Shown piece after piece: positions 17,665 to 25,281 of a DNA stretch of 34,607 bases. The notes under the pieces are model-generated. The model did not search any database. It saw nothing but the letters and a program-made list of their open reading frames with translations, and was not told the DNA's origin. Position numbers and translations under genes: made by a program. Origin of the DNA: Chloroflexi bacterium OHK40 (GTDB lineage Bacteria; Chloroflexota; Chloroflexia; Chloroflexales; Chloroflexaceae); contig SFCB01000126.1 of NCBI GenBank assembly GCA_004367505.1, forward strand, positions 1 to 34,607. The letters run 5' to 3'. Within the stretch, counting starts at the first letter, position 1. Every line of letters starts with the position of its first letter.

Positions 17665-17716
17665 ACGGCCCACGCCCGCCCTTCCGCGCCACGGCCCACG
17701 CCCGCCCTTCCGCGCC
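17665..17716. repeat. Exact 26-bp tandem duplication
   Basis: A 26-bp unit at 17665-17690 (beginning ACGGCCCACGCC) is repeated without change or spacer at 17691-17716. Two copies with no spacer rule out a CRISPR array. Identity points to a recent slippage or duplication event, or an assembly artefact. Confidence 0.9.
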
Positions 17717-17805
17717 TGGTGGAGCACTGTGCCCGCGCCCGCAAGCGGCTAAAGCCTCGCCTATGTGCAACCCGTTTCGTCACACCCGTGGTGGGATCAC
17801 CGGGC

Positions 17806-17834
17806 TTGACATTTCAACGCGCAGGAAGTATAGT
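17806..17834 (+). promoter_or_regulatory. Sigma-70-type promoter of the arsR-AHSA1 operon (leaderless)
   Basis: The -35 box TTGACA (17806-17811) is perfect, the spacer is 17 nt, and the -10 box is TATAGT (17829-17834). The expected transcription start about 7 nt downstream of the -10 box falls at 17841-17842, i.e. at the A of the ATG. The mRNA should therefore be leaderless or nearly so, and no Shine-Dalgarno sequence is present before the start codon. Confidence 0.8.
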
Positions 17835-17859
17835 TAGGCAGATGCCTAACTATACTTCC
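17824..17859. promoter_or_regulatory. Perfect 16-bp inverted-repeat operator over the arsR -10 box and start codon
   Basis: The left arm GGAAGTATAGTTAGGC (17824-17839) is the exact reverse complement of the right arm at 17844-17859, with AGAT between. The left arm covers the -10 box; the right arm encodes codons 2-6 of the repressor itself. Size and location fit an autoregulatory operator for the ArsR-family dimer: binding would block the promoter and the transcription start. Confidence 0.8.
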
Positions 17860-18177
17860 CAACTCGACACGGTATTCCAGGCCCTGGCCGACCCGACGCG
17901 GCGGGCGGTACTTGAGCGCCTGACGCGCGGCCCCGCCCCGGTGCGGGAGCTTGCCCAACCCTTCTCGATGGCCCTCCCGTCTTTCATGCAGCACCTGGAC
18001 GTGCTGGAAGCCAGCGGCCTCGTGCAATCCCGCAAACAGGGCCGCGTGCGCACCTGCTGGCTGGCACCGGAGCGGCTTGCGGAGGCGGAGCGCTGGCTGG
18101 CCATGCAGCGCGAACACTGGACACAGCGGCTCGATCAACTCGATCGATTCCTCACTGAGACAAAGGAGCAGTCATGA
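17842..18177 (+). CDS. ArsR-family winged-helix transcriptional regulator
   Basis: This is a 111-residue protein. The ATG at 17842 coincides with the predicted transcription start; the frame stays open far upstream but that part is intergenic. The N-terminus (QLDTVFQALADPTRRAVLERL) and the recognition region (PVRELAQPFSMALPSFMQHLDVLEASGLV) are typical ArsR winged-helix elements. No CxC metal-binding motif is present; the only Cys lies in VRTCWL, so metal sensing of the ArsR/SmtB type is unlikely. Pairing with an AHSA1/SRPBCC gene in an ATGA overlap (18174-18177) is a widespread arrangement. Probably autorepressed through the inverted repeat over its own promoter. Confidence 0.93.
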   Translation: MPNYTSQLDTVFQALADPTRRAVLERLTRGPAPVRELAQPFSMALPSFMQHLDVLEASGLVQSRKQGRVRTCWLAPERLAEAERWLAMQREHWTQRLDQLDRFLTETKEQS

Positions 18178-18668
18178 GGGAGCACGGCGGCTACCAGATC
18201 GACCCCCAGCGCGACCTGGTTCTTGAGCGCACGGTCGACGTTCCGCCCCACAAGGTATGGCAGGCCTGGACAGTCCCCGAGCAGCTCAAGCAGTGGTTTA
18301 CGCCCGCACCCTGGACGACGGTCGACTGCGAGATCGACCTGCGGCCCGGGGGTATCTTCCGCACCGTGATGCGCTCGCCAGAGGGGCAGGAAAACGAGGG
18401 CGTCGGCTGCTATCTCGACGTTGTCCCCAACCAGCGACTGATCTGGACGGGCGCATTGCTGCCGGGCTTCCGGCCGGCGCCTGTGGCGAATGGCGACCTC
18501 GTGTTTACGGCGATCATCCTGCTGGAGCCCCATGGCGAGGGAACGAAGTACACGGCGATCGTGATCCACCGCGACGCCGAGGACTGCGCGCAGCACACGG
18601 CAATGGGCTTCCACCAGGGCTGGGGCGCCGCGTTCGACCAACTCGTCGCCCTGGTGCAGCGCTCATAG
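18174..18668 (+). CDS. AHSA1-like SRPBCC domain protein
   Basis: This is a 164-residue protein overlapping the arsR-like stop by 4 nt. The fold is recognised from LVLERTVDVPPHKVWQAWTVPEQLKQWFTP at the N-terminus and from the C-terminal helix (GFHQGWGAAFDQLVALV). In between are DLRPGGIFRTVMRSPEG and LIWTGALLPGFRP. SRPBCC proteins have a hydrophobic cavity and bind small ligands; members encoded with ArsR regulators have no firmly known substrate. It is co-transcribed with the repressor and so expected to be made when that is released. It ends 121 nt before the convergent chrA pair; no clear terminator is seen in that gap. Confidence 0.9.
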   Translation: MREHGGYQIDPQRDLVLERTVDVPPHKVWQAWTVPEQLKQWFTPAPWTTVDCEIDLRPGGIFRTVMRSPEGQENEGVGCYLDVVPNQRLIWTGALLPGFRPAPVANGDLVFTAIILLEPHGEGTKYTAIVIHRDAEDCAQHTAMGFHQGWGAAFDQLVALVQRS

Positions 18669-18789
18669 CCTGACACCGGTGCGCAACGCGGCCGGCGTGC
18701 GTAGTGGGCGCTGGCACGGTCGCACCATCCTCCGGGGCCACGGGTCACAAGGGCATCGCCACACGCCCGCAACGCAGGCAGCCGCCTGG

Positions 18790-19299
18790 CTAGGGCACGA
18801 CCACGCCCGCAACCCCGGCCAGGCCAAGGAGCACGGGCACCGGAACCCGCTGGCTGAGGCTCAGCCCGATGCTTGCAAGCACTATCAGCAGGCTCCGCCC
18901 ATCAACGCCGGTCGTGAGCAGGAGTGTCACCATCACGATAAAGATATTCCCCGACACCGCCAGCCCGAGCCCACGCATAAACCCCTGCATCGCCGGGTGC
19001 GCGCCAACCCGGCGATGGAGTCGGGCAACGACGAGCACGAGCAGGGGCGGCAGGCTGATCGCGATCGCGGCCAGGACCGCGCCCCGCAGCCCATCAGTCA
19101 GGTAGCCCAGGGCGATCACCCACAGCCCGCTGGGGCCCGGGCTGATCTGACCGATCGCGAGGGCTTCGACAAACTGCTGGTCCCGCGCCCAGCCCCGCGC
19201 GAGCAGATCGGCGTGCAGGCTGGGGAGATTCCCCGTGCCACCGGTCGAGAAGAGCGAGGCCTTGAGGAGCAGCCAGAAGAAGACGAGCGGCTCGATCAT
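18790..19299 (-). CDS. chrA: ChrA-family transporter, second half-size subunit
   Basis: This is a 169-residue membrane protein with start ATG 19297-19299, overlapping the stop of the first half-size gene by 4 nt. It shows the ChrA pattern: FFWLLLKASLFSTGGTGNLP near the N-terminus, then ALAIGQISPGPSGLWVIALGY and GAVLAAIAISLPPLLVLVVA. About five to six hydrophobic segments follow. Half-size ChrA proteins work as pairs. Classic ChrA exports chromate; here the pair is the tail of an operon with a sugar-acid kinase and an aldolase, so a different organic anion as substrate is worth considering (inference). Confidence 0.85.
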   Translation of the reverse strand: MIEPLVFFWLLLKASLFSTGGTGNLPSLHADLLARGWARDQQFVEALAIGQISPGPSGLWVIALGYLTDGLRGAVLAAIAISLPPLLVLVVARLHRRVGAHPAMQGFMRGLGLAVSGNIFIVMVTLLLTTGVDGRSLLIVLASIGLSLSQRVPVPVLLGLAGVAGVVVP

Positions 19300-19955
19300 G
19301 GCTGGCCCGATCGGCGGGTGGCCCGCCACCACATTGCCAGAGCGCCACACGCGCCCGCACAGCACAGCACCAGCGCAACCGGCGGCCGCCACAGCGCCGC
19401 CACGACAATGCTTGCCGCGAGCAGGACGACGCTGATGCTCAGGCTCGCCCGCCCTTCGCGCCTGGCAGCGGCGAGCAGCGGGCGCGCCATATTCGCGGCG
19501 AGCATGAGCCCGAGCCCAACCGTCGCCGGGATGATCCCCTCCACGGCCGCCTGTACCGCGTCGATGCGTTGCAGGCTGCGGTAGCGCGCGGTCATAATAA
19601 TGGTGATGGTCACGCTCGGGAGCAGGAGCCCGGTGAGCGCAATGACCGCGCCGCGCAGACCACGGACGCGGTGCCCGACCAGCACCGTCATACACAGCAG
19701 GTTGATGCCGGGGGCAATGAAGCAGAGCGACCAGTCGCGCGTAAACTCTTCATCCGAGAGCCAGCGCTGCTGCTCTACCACCGCCCGGCGAATCAGAAAC
19801 AACGTGGCGGTGCCGCCACCGAACGACTGCACGCCCAGCATGAGCCAGATCTGGAGCAGCCGCCACGCCGATGGCGCTTGCCACGCTCCCGGGGCCTCGG
19901 GTGGCGCGGTGCGCTCGGCGATTCGCGCCGGGGTGGGCTCGGTGGTGTCAGCCAT
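19296..19955 (-). CDS. chrA: ChrA-family transporter, first half-size subunit
   Basis: This is a 219-residue protein; ATG at 19953-19955 lies 8 nt inside the 3' end of the aldolase gene. After a ~30-residue hydrophilic, Pro/Ala-rich N-terminus come the ChrA features LGVQSFGGGTATLFLIRRAVVEQQRWLSDEEF, CFIAPGINLLCMTVLVGHRVRG and ALTGLLLPSVTITIIM. Five to six membrane segments are visible. In the standard family signature the second motif reads PGPxx; here it is APGIN, while the partner keeps SPGPS. The gene overlaps genes on both sides, so kinase-aldolase-chrA-chrA very likely form one transcript. Confidence 0.87.
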   Translation of the reverse strand: MADTTEPTPARIAERTAPPEAPGAWQAPSAWRLLQIWLMLGVQSFGGGTATLFLIRRAVVEQQRWLSDEEFTRDWSLCFIAPGINLLCMTVLVGHRVRGLRGAVIALTGLLLPSVTITIIMTARYRSLQRIDAVQAAVEGIIPATVGLGLMLAANMARPLLAAARREGRASLSISVVLLAASIVVAALWRPPVALVLCCAGACGALAMWWRATRRSGQP

Positions 19956-20784
19956 CGTTGAATAGCCGGATCTTTGTTGCGACCACCGTTTGCATCGCCG
20001 CCACCGCCGCCCCGAGCAACTCCAGGAGTTCGGGAGCCACTCTGGCCGTCGATGCTGCGCGCAGGGCGTGAACGTAGGCGACGCGAAGCTCAGTGTTTAC
20101 ATTGATCTTGCGCACTCCCAGCGTGATCGCCGTACGGATCAGGGTGTCCGGCAAGCCAGAGGCGCCATGCAGGACGAGAGGCACCGGAACAGCCTCCCGT
20201 AACGCGGCCAGCCGTACGAAGTCCAATTGTGGCTCGCGGTGGTAGTGGCCGTGGACGTTGCCGATACAAACAGCCAGCGCGTCGATCCCGGTTCGGGCCA
20301 CGAACACGGCCGCCTGCTCCGGGTTGGTGTAATGGGCCTCTGCTTCGTGCAACGTCAGCCCATCTTCGGTGCCGGCCAGTCGCCCCAGCTCTGCCTCTAC
20401 CGTGGCGCCGTGAGCCCGGGCGAGTTCGACCATTTCGCGCGTGAAGCGCAGGTTGTCGGCGAAGGGCAGATGTGAACCGTCGGCCATGATCGACCTTACG
20501 CCCGCCTCCAGCGCCCTGCGCATATCGCTCGCTGCGGTGCTATGGTCGAGATGCACGGCAACCGGCACCTGGCTCTCCTGGGCGGCGGCCAGGCAAAGAG
20601 CGAGCAGAGCCTGACCGCCGTAGCGTAGCGCGCCAGGGTGAACCTGCAGGATGACCGGGCTCGCCTCCGCCTCCGCCGCATTGATAACGGCTCGCACCCC
20701 TTCCAGATTGTAAACGTTAAACGCGCCGATGGCCGCGCCTCTGGCCGCGGCGTCGTGCAGCAAGGCCGTCATCGGACTGAGCAT
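19948..20784 (-). CDS. Class II (zinc) fructose-bisphosphate/tagatose-bisphosphate-type aldolase
   Basis: This is a 278-residue protein. The start at 20784 is chosen for the GGAG seven nt upstream; the frame extends further but over the kinase gene. Family elements: FNVYNLEGVRAVINAAEAE, VHLDH with D80 (proton transfer) and H81 (zinc), E132 in VEAELG, H178 in CIGNVHGHY, and H206 in VLHGASGLP. Length and motifs fit the KbaY/GatY branch, which cleaves ketose bisphosphates to dihydroxyacetone phosphate plus an aldehyde. The kinase stops one base before this gene starts. Beside a four-carbon-acid-sugar kinase, the substrate may be a phosphorylated keto-acid or ketose rather than fructose bisphosphate; this is inference. 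Confidence 0.9.
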   Translation of the reverse strand: MLSPMTALLHDAAARGAAIGAFNVYNLEGVRAVINAAEAEASPVILQVHPGALRYGGQALLALCLAAAQESQVPVAVHLDHSTAASDMRRALEAGVRSIMADGSHLPFADNLRFTREMVELARAHGATVEAELGRLAGTEDGLTLHEAEAHYTNPEQAAVFVARTGIDALAVCIGNVHGHYHREPQLDFVRLAALREAVPVPLVLHGASGLPDTLIRTAITLGVRKINVNTELRVAYVHALRAASTARVAPELLELLGAAVAAMQTVVATKIRLFNDG

Positions 20785-20785
20785 C

Positions 20786-22219
20786 TCACGGCTCCGCAGA
20801 CTGAAGCATAGAGACAACCTCGACCAGCGCGTGCGGGCCGCCAACGTTGCCCGGAAAGACGACACAGGCCAGCCCCGGGAAGCGGCTCTCCGGCCCGAGT
20901 TGCCACACCGGTACACCCGGCAGGATCTGCCCCAGCACGATCGCGCGCCGGACGCCAAGCCCCGCGGTGGTGATATCACTGGAGGTGATGCCGCCCTTGG
21001 TGAGGATGTAGCGCGGCCGTCGCGTAACCGCACGGACAATGGCCACCAGGCTTTCGGAGACCCGTTGCCCGATCGCCAGGCTGCGCTCGGCGTCACCGCC
21101 GGTGATCAGCCGCCGGCTCGTATAGATGATCGCATCCTCCCCGCGTGCCAAACGTGTGTCGATCGCCCGGGCCGCCTGCCGGATCTCATCCGCCTGCTGT
21201 TCGTCGTCAAGCAGCGCCTCGACACGCACCTCAACCGCAACCACGCCCGGCTGATCAAGCAGCGCACTGATCTGGCCAGAGGTTGTTGGCACGTAGGAGC
21301 CAACGACCACCAGCCCTCCGTGGGGCCCTTGCAGCGCAAGCTCGGCAGCACGGAGCAGCGGGCGGGGCGTGATCCCGGCCCGTGATGCAACAAACGAAGC
21401 GGCGGTTCGATACAGGTAGCGCCGGCCCTGCGCCTCGGCCGCGAGCAGCCCGGCGGTGAAAACATCGAGGTCGTGCGTGCTGGCGGCGTTGACGATGCAG
21501 ACGCTCGCGGGTAGGAGCGCAAGCAGGCGCGCGGTGACGCCCTCCGGGCCACCTGTGCGGATGTCTTCCAGCGACACGCTGGCGACTGCTGCCGCCGGGA
21601 TCTGCCCGCCGGTCTTCTCCTCCACCCACGCACGCAGATTCGAGGCTCGGTAGCCAAATGAGGCGTCGCGCGCGAACGCCGTCGCGCCCGCTGGAACAAG
21701 CAGATCGCCTTCGGCCACATAGTGCACGTCGCCGACCGTATAACGGCCACCGGCCTCGAAGAAGGGTATGAGGAGGGTTGCGTCGAACGACTCCCCAAGC
21801 GCGCTGGCCAGGGCCGCCACCTCACCTGGATAATGCCCGCGCAGCGTCGAGTCGCTCCGGCTGATAACAACGAAGGGCCTCCCACTCGCCCGGCCCGCCG
21901 CGACAAGCGCGCGCCCGATCTCGGCGTTGAGCGCCTGCGCGGCGGCGGGCGGCATGCTACGCGAGTTCGTAAGCAGGTAAAAGGCCGGCAACTCGTTGCG
22001 CAGCTCGGCGGCAAGCGCTTCGATAGGCCACTCGGTGAGCACCGGGATCCCGTGGACGGTCTGGGTGCCGGTTGGATCATCATCAAGGACAACGATCTTG
22101 ACGCCGGAGGACTGGAGGGCCGCCCGGATCACTGGCGTCGGGTCCTGCGGCCAGGGTGGTGGAAGCTGAGCAAAGAAGGCTGCCTTCGCGAAACGAGCGG
22201 AAGGTTGTGGTTCGTGCAT
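20786..22219 (-). CDS. Four-carbon acid sugar kinase family protein (DUF1537)
   Basis: This is a 477-residue, full-length member. The start at 22219 has GGAG 8 nt upstream. The N-terminal substrate domain shows the signature DDDPTGTQ (46-53), LLTNSRSMPP and SRSDSTLRGHYPGE. The C-terminal nucleotide domain shows LTKGGITSSDI and FPGNVGGPHALVEVV. Characterised relatives (OtnK, DtnK, LtnK, and OiaK of apionate degradation) phosphorylate four-carbon or branched sugar acids or their 3-keto forms at the terminal hydroxyl using ATP. It starts 187 nt downstream of the ABC ATPase gene on the same strand and leads directly into the aldolase. The precise acid cannot be called from sequence. Confidence 0.92.
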   Translation of the reverse strand: MHEPQPSARFAKAAFFAQLPPPWPQDPTPVIRAALQSSGVKIVVLDDDPTGTQTVHGIPVLTEWPIEALAAELRNELPAFYLLTNSRSMPPAAAQALNAEIGRALVAAGRASGRPFVVISRSDSTLRGHYPGEVAALASALGESFDATLLIPFFEAGGRYTVGDVHYVAEGDLLVPAGATAFARDASFGYRASNLRAWVEEKTGGQIPAAAVASVSLEDIRTGGPEGVTARLLALLPASVCIVNAASTHDLDVFTAGLLAAEAQGRRYLYRTAASFVASRAGITPRPLLRAAELALQGPHGGLVVVGSYVPTTSGQISALLDQPGVVAVEVRVEALLDDEQQADEIRQAARAIDTRLARGEDAIIYTSRRLITGGDAERSLAIGQRVSESLVAIVRAVTRRPRYILTKGGITSSDITTAGLGVRRAIVLGQILPGVPVWQLGPESRFPGLACVVFPGNVGGPHALVEVVSMLQSAEP

Positions 22220-22320
22220 CGCGGCAGCTCCATATCAGAACCACAAGGTCATTGAGCCGTCTGTGGAGGGGCGGAGCCCATCAGAACACCGGTCGCTTGC
22301 GATGCCCTGGGGTGCGGTTC

Positions 22321-22378
22321 GTTCCCTGAAGGAACCATAACCATCGTTTGATCGCATCCGCAGGGACGCAACCTGCGG
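22321..22378 (-). terminator. Two adjacent stem-loops between the ABC ATPase and kinase genes
   Basis: CCGCAGG (22358-22364) and CCTGCGG (22372-22378) form a perfect 7-bp stem with a 7-nt loop; GTTCC/GGAAC (22321-22325, 22331-22335) forms a second small stem. They lie 29-86 nt after the ATPase stop on the - strand. No T-run follows, so termination would be partial or Rho-dependent, or the structures may protect the mRNA 3' end. No good promoter is seen before the kinase. Confidence 0.4.
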
Positions 22379-22406
22379 CGTTACCGCAAGCGCAACGTGG
22401 TTTCAT

Positions 22407-23501
22407 CTAGCATTCCGGCGCTAGAAAGAGTGCCTCGGGCGGCAGGTAGAGCCGCAACTTGCCGGCAGGGGCGGCATCGAGGGTCTCCAGATGCAGCGTA
22501 CCGGCGGGTGTTTTCACATGGTGGATCCAGCGCGCCCCCTCGTAGGCCGACCCGGTGACCGGCGCCTCGAAGGTGTTGTCGCACGGCCCATCGCCCCGCA
22601 CCACCTGCACCCGCTCCGAACGGATCGCCACCGTTACCGGTCGATCGTGTGCCCACTCACGAACCTTGCCACCAGGCTGGCGATCGGCGCGCAGCTTCAG
22701 CTCGCCGATCTCAGGCACCCAGACACGCACCCATTCGCCCTGGCGCTCCACGAGGCGCCCCTCCAGGAATGAAGTTGCCCCGATAAACTCGGCCACGAAG
22801 CGCGTCGCCGGGTACTCGTAGATCTCGGCAGGGGTCGCGTACTGGTGCAAACGCCCGTTCGCCATCACCGCGATCATGTCGGACATCGCCAGCGCTTCGG
22901 CCTGGTCGTGGGTGACGTAGATTGTCGTAATGCCAACGCGCTGCTGCATCGCGCGGATCCAGGTACGGGCCTGCTGGCGCACTTTGGCGTCGAGATTCGA
23001 GAGTGGCTCATCGAGCAAGAGCAAGCGCGGCTCGGTCACCACGGCCCGGGCCAGGGCAACCCGCTGCTGCTGCCCGCCGGAAAGCTGGAAAGGGTAGCGT
23101 TTCGCGAACTCGCCGAGCCCCACCAACTCCAGGATCGCGCTGATCCGGCGCTCAGCTTCGGCGCCAGTGACCTTCCGCAACTTGAGCACAAATGCAAGAT
23201 TGTCGTGCACGGTCATATGAGGCCAGAGGGCATAGGTCTGGAAGACCATTCCCAGACCGCGGTGCTCCGGCGCGAGCACCAGGTTGCGGGCCGTGTCCAC
23301 CATCACAAAGTCGCCCACCTGGATGCGGCCGCAGTCGGGATGCTCCAGGCCAGCAATACAGTTGAGCGTCGTGCTCTTCCCACAGCCGGATGGGCCCAGC
23401 AGCGAGATGAACTTGCCGCTGGGAACTGTGAGCGAGAGATCATCAACCGCGCGCGCCGCGCCGAACGCCCTGGTCAGATGCTGGATGACGAGATTACTCA
23501 T
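22407..23501 (-). CDS. ABC transporter ATP-binding protein (PotA/FbpC type)
   Basis: This is a 364-residue protein. Walker A is GPSGCGKST (36-44), the Q-loop is VFQTY (Q88), the signature is LSGGQQQR (140-147), and Walker B is LLLLDEP (160-166) followed by the H-loop [10 protein letters not shown]-terminal ~120-residue TOBE-type regulatory domain ([24 protein letters not shown]) identifies the importer class for iron(III), polyamines, 2-aminoethylphosphonate and similar ligands. It starts inside the permease 3' end (8-nt overlap). Placement in a sugar-acid locus suggests carboxylate import (inference). Confidence 0.94.
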   Translation of the reverse strand: MSNLVIQHLTRAFGAARAVDDLSLTVPSGKFISLLGPSGCGKSTTLNCIAGLEHPDCGRIQVGDFVMVDTARNLVLAPEHRGLGMVFQTYALWPHMTVHDNLAFVLKLRKVTGAEAERRISAILELVGLGEFAKRYPFQLSGGQQQRVALARAVVTEPRLLLLDEPLSNLDAKVRQQARTWIRAMQQRVGITTIYVTHDQAEALAMSDMIAVMANGRLHQYATPAEIYEYPATRFVAEFIGATSFLEGRLVERQGEWVRVWVPEIGELKLRADRQPGGKVREWAHDRPVTVAIRSERVQVVRGDGPCDNTFEAPVTGSAYEGARWIHHVKTPAGTLHLETLDAAPAGKLRLYLPPEALFLAPEC

Positions 23502-25215
23502 GGAGCTTCACCCCGAAGAAGCGCCTGCTGATCACGACCACGACGGCGATCACGACGATCTGCACGGCTGCGAGCGCTGACACCGGGCCGGGATTGCCTT
23601 GCCGCCACAGCTCGATCATCGTTGTGCCGATGACCCGCGAGCCCGGCGCGAAGAGGAAGAGGGCCACCGAATACTCTTTGAGAAAGGTGATGAAGAGTAG
23701 CACATAGCCGGAGAGGAGCGCCGGGCGCAACATGGGCAGCAGAATGTGACGCAACGTGCCAAACCAGCTCGACCCTGCCACCCGGGCCGCCCGATCGAGC
23801 TCGGGCGAGATCTGCAGCACCGAAGGGCTGACCGTGCCAAACCCCATCGGCAGCGAGGTCACGATAAAGGCAATCGTGATCGCGATCAGGGTGTTCCGCA
23901 CCCCGCCGATCCCCGGGATCAGCAGATAGGTCCACAGGAACCCGATGCCCATGATCAGCGCCGGAAAGGCCCGCGGATAGAGTGCCAGGAAGCGGAGCCC
24001 GTCCCTCCAGCGAAAATCAGAGCGGTAGGTCGTGAGCGCGACAAGAGCCATGAAGAAGATCCCAACCGCACCGCCGAGCGTCGCGACCAAGAGGCTGTTG
24101 ACAATCGACTCGCGATAGGCTGGCTGCTCGAAGACGATCGCGAAGTTCTTGAGCGTCAGTACCGAAAGTGGGTTAATGAACGGGCTCAGCAGCGCTGTCG
24201 AGGCCTGCACAAAGATGCCGAGTAGCGGGGCGATGATCCCAAGTATGGTGATCATGCCCACCAGCGCCGCCAGAGGCCAGCGGAGCACACCGAGGCGCAA
24301 CCGCTGGGGCCGGACCGCCTTAGCGCCCACGGTGACGAAGCGTCGCTCCAGGCCAACCAGGCGCCCCTGGAGCAACACCAGGCCCGTGATCAGGAGCACC
24401 AGCACGATCGCCACCACCGCGAGCGCCCCATAGTCGATGGTGATGCCGGCCACGCCGAGTTGGTACACATAGGTAGCGAGCAGACTGATGCGCGCGGGCG
24501 TCCCAAGGACGAGCGGGATCGACAGCAACTCGATCGAGGAGACAAAGATCAGCAGCGCGCTGTAGATGATGGCCGGGCGGAGCAACGGCAACGTGATGCT
24601 CACAAGCGTGCGGACAGGGCCACAGCCGGCGATTCGCGCTGCGTGCTCGATCTGCGGATCGGCCAGGCGCAACGAGGCCACACAAGCAAGGAAGGTAAAG
24701 GGCATATAGTAGAGCGCCGCGACGACGATCATCCCTCCCATGCTGTACAGGTTCCAGTCCAGGCCGAGCCGGCTGCGCGCCAGCACGGTGAGCACGCCCT
24801 GCGGCCCAAAGACGACCGTCCAGCCAAAGGCGAGCACCAGCGGCGAGACAAAGTAGGGAATGGCGATCAGGCTGCTGAACAGGCCACGGCCCGGCATATC
24901 GGTGCGGACGATCAGCACCGCCATGAGTGTGCCGACGGCAAGCGCAAGGAGCGTGGTCAACCCGCTGAAGAGCATGGTGCGCCCCGTCACCTGCCAGAAG
25001 ACCGGGTCGCTCAGGACACGCGAGAAGTTGGCGAGGGTGAAGCTGCGGTCCGGATCGTAGAGCGGTCGGTCGAGGACACTTTGATACAGGATCGGCCAGA
25101 CTGGGAAGAGCACCAGCAGCCCGGTGAGCAGAAACACGCCCCATTGCAACAGGCGATCCCACGAGAGCGTCAGGCGAACCCGCGCCGGTGCAAGCTCAGA
25201 TGCGGTCGTCGTCAT
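23494..25215 (-). CDS. ABC transporter permease, fused two-domain (FbpB/SfuB type)
   Basis: This is a 573-residue protein with ATG at 25213-25215 preceded by GGAGGGAAG. Twelve or so transmembrane segments are arranged as two tandem BPD_transp_1 domains (about 70-290 and 340-560). Each contains an EAA-type loop: HAARIAGCGPVRTLVSITLPLLRPA in the first and RAARVAGSSWFGTLRHILLPMLRPA in the second. The fusion is typical for iron(III)- and phosphonate-type importers, so one polypeptide supplies both halves of the channel. The upstream open frame (to 25275) is discounted because it runs through an intercistronic hairpin and lacks a ribosome-binding site. Confidence 0.93.
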   Translation of the reverse strand: MTTTASELAPARVRLTLSWDRLLQWGVFLLTGLLVLFPVWPILYQSVLDRPLYDPDRSFTLANFSRVLSDPVFWQVTGRTMLFSGLTTLLALAVGTLMAVLIVRTDMPGRGLFSSLIAIPYFVSPLVLAFGWTVVFGPQGVLTVLARSRLGLDWNLYSMGGMIVVAALYYMPFTFLACVASLRLADPQIEHAARIAGCGPVRTLVSITLPLLRPAIIYSALLIFVSSIELLSIPLVLGTPARISLLATYVYQLGVAGITIDYGALAVVAIVLVLLITGLVLLQGRLVGLERRFVTVGAKAVRPQRLRLGVLRWPLAALVGMITILGIIAPLLGIFVQASTALLSPFINPLSVLTLKNFAIVFEQPAYRESIVNSLLVATLGGAVGIFFMALVALTTYRSDFRWRDGLRFLALYPRAFPALIMGIGFLWTYLLIPGIGGVRNTLIAITIAFIVTSLPMGFGTVSPSVLQISPELDRAARVAGSSWFGTLRHILLPMLRPALLSGYVLLFITFLKEYSVALFLFAPGSRVIGTTMIELWRQGNPGPVSALAAVQIVVIAVVVVISRRFFGVKLHE

Positions 25216-25232
25216 GCGACTTCTTCCCTCCG

Positions 25233-25260
25233 CGAGGCGGCGCGGCTCCACGCCGCCTCG
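25233..25260 (-). other. Intercistronic stem-loop between binding-protein and permease genes
   Basis: CGAGGCGGCG (25233-25242) and CGCCGCCTCG (25251-25260) are perfect 10-bp arms with an 8-nt loop. The hairpin begins 22 nt after the binding-protein stop and ends 18 nt before the permease start. There is no T-tract. Such stems between a binding-protein gene and its membrane genes commonly protect the upstream mRNA, so more binding protein than permease is made; that role is inferred here. Confidence 0.7.
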
Positions 25261-25281
25261 TTGATGGCCTTGCATGGGCGC

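Larger units (their letters stand above)
17435..17841. other. 407-nt repeat-rich intergenic region
   Basis: No credible gene is seen between the divergent cupin and arsR-like genes. The stretch holds a GC-rich hairpin, an exact 26-bp tandem duplication, a short CACAGGG-type reiteration near 17561-17577 and, at its right end, the arsR promoter and operator. The purine/pyrimidine-skewed, hairpin-rich middle resembles degenerate dispersed intergenic repeats; whether copies exist elsewhere in the genome cannot be judged here. Confidence 0.5.

Noticed and set aside
17665-17716. CRISPR-like repeat
   Set aside because: There are only two copies, directly abutting, with no spacer and no cas genes nearby.
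16888-17841. Long N-terminal extension of the ArsR protein
   Set aside because: It runs through the cupin gene (antisense) and the repeat region; the promoter and the family's usual length set the start at 17842.
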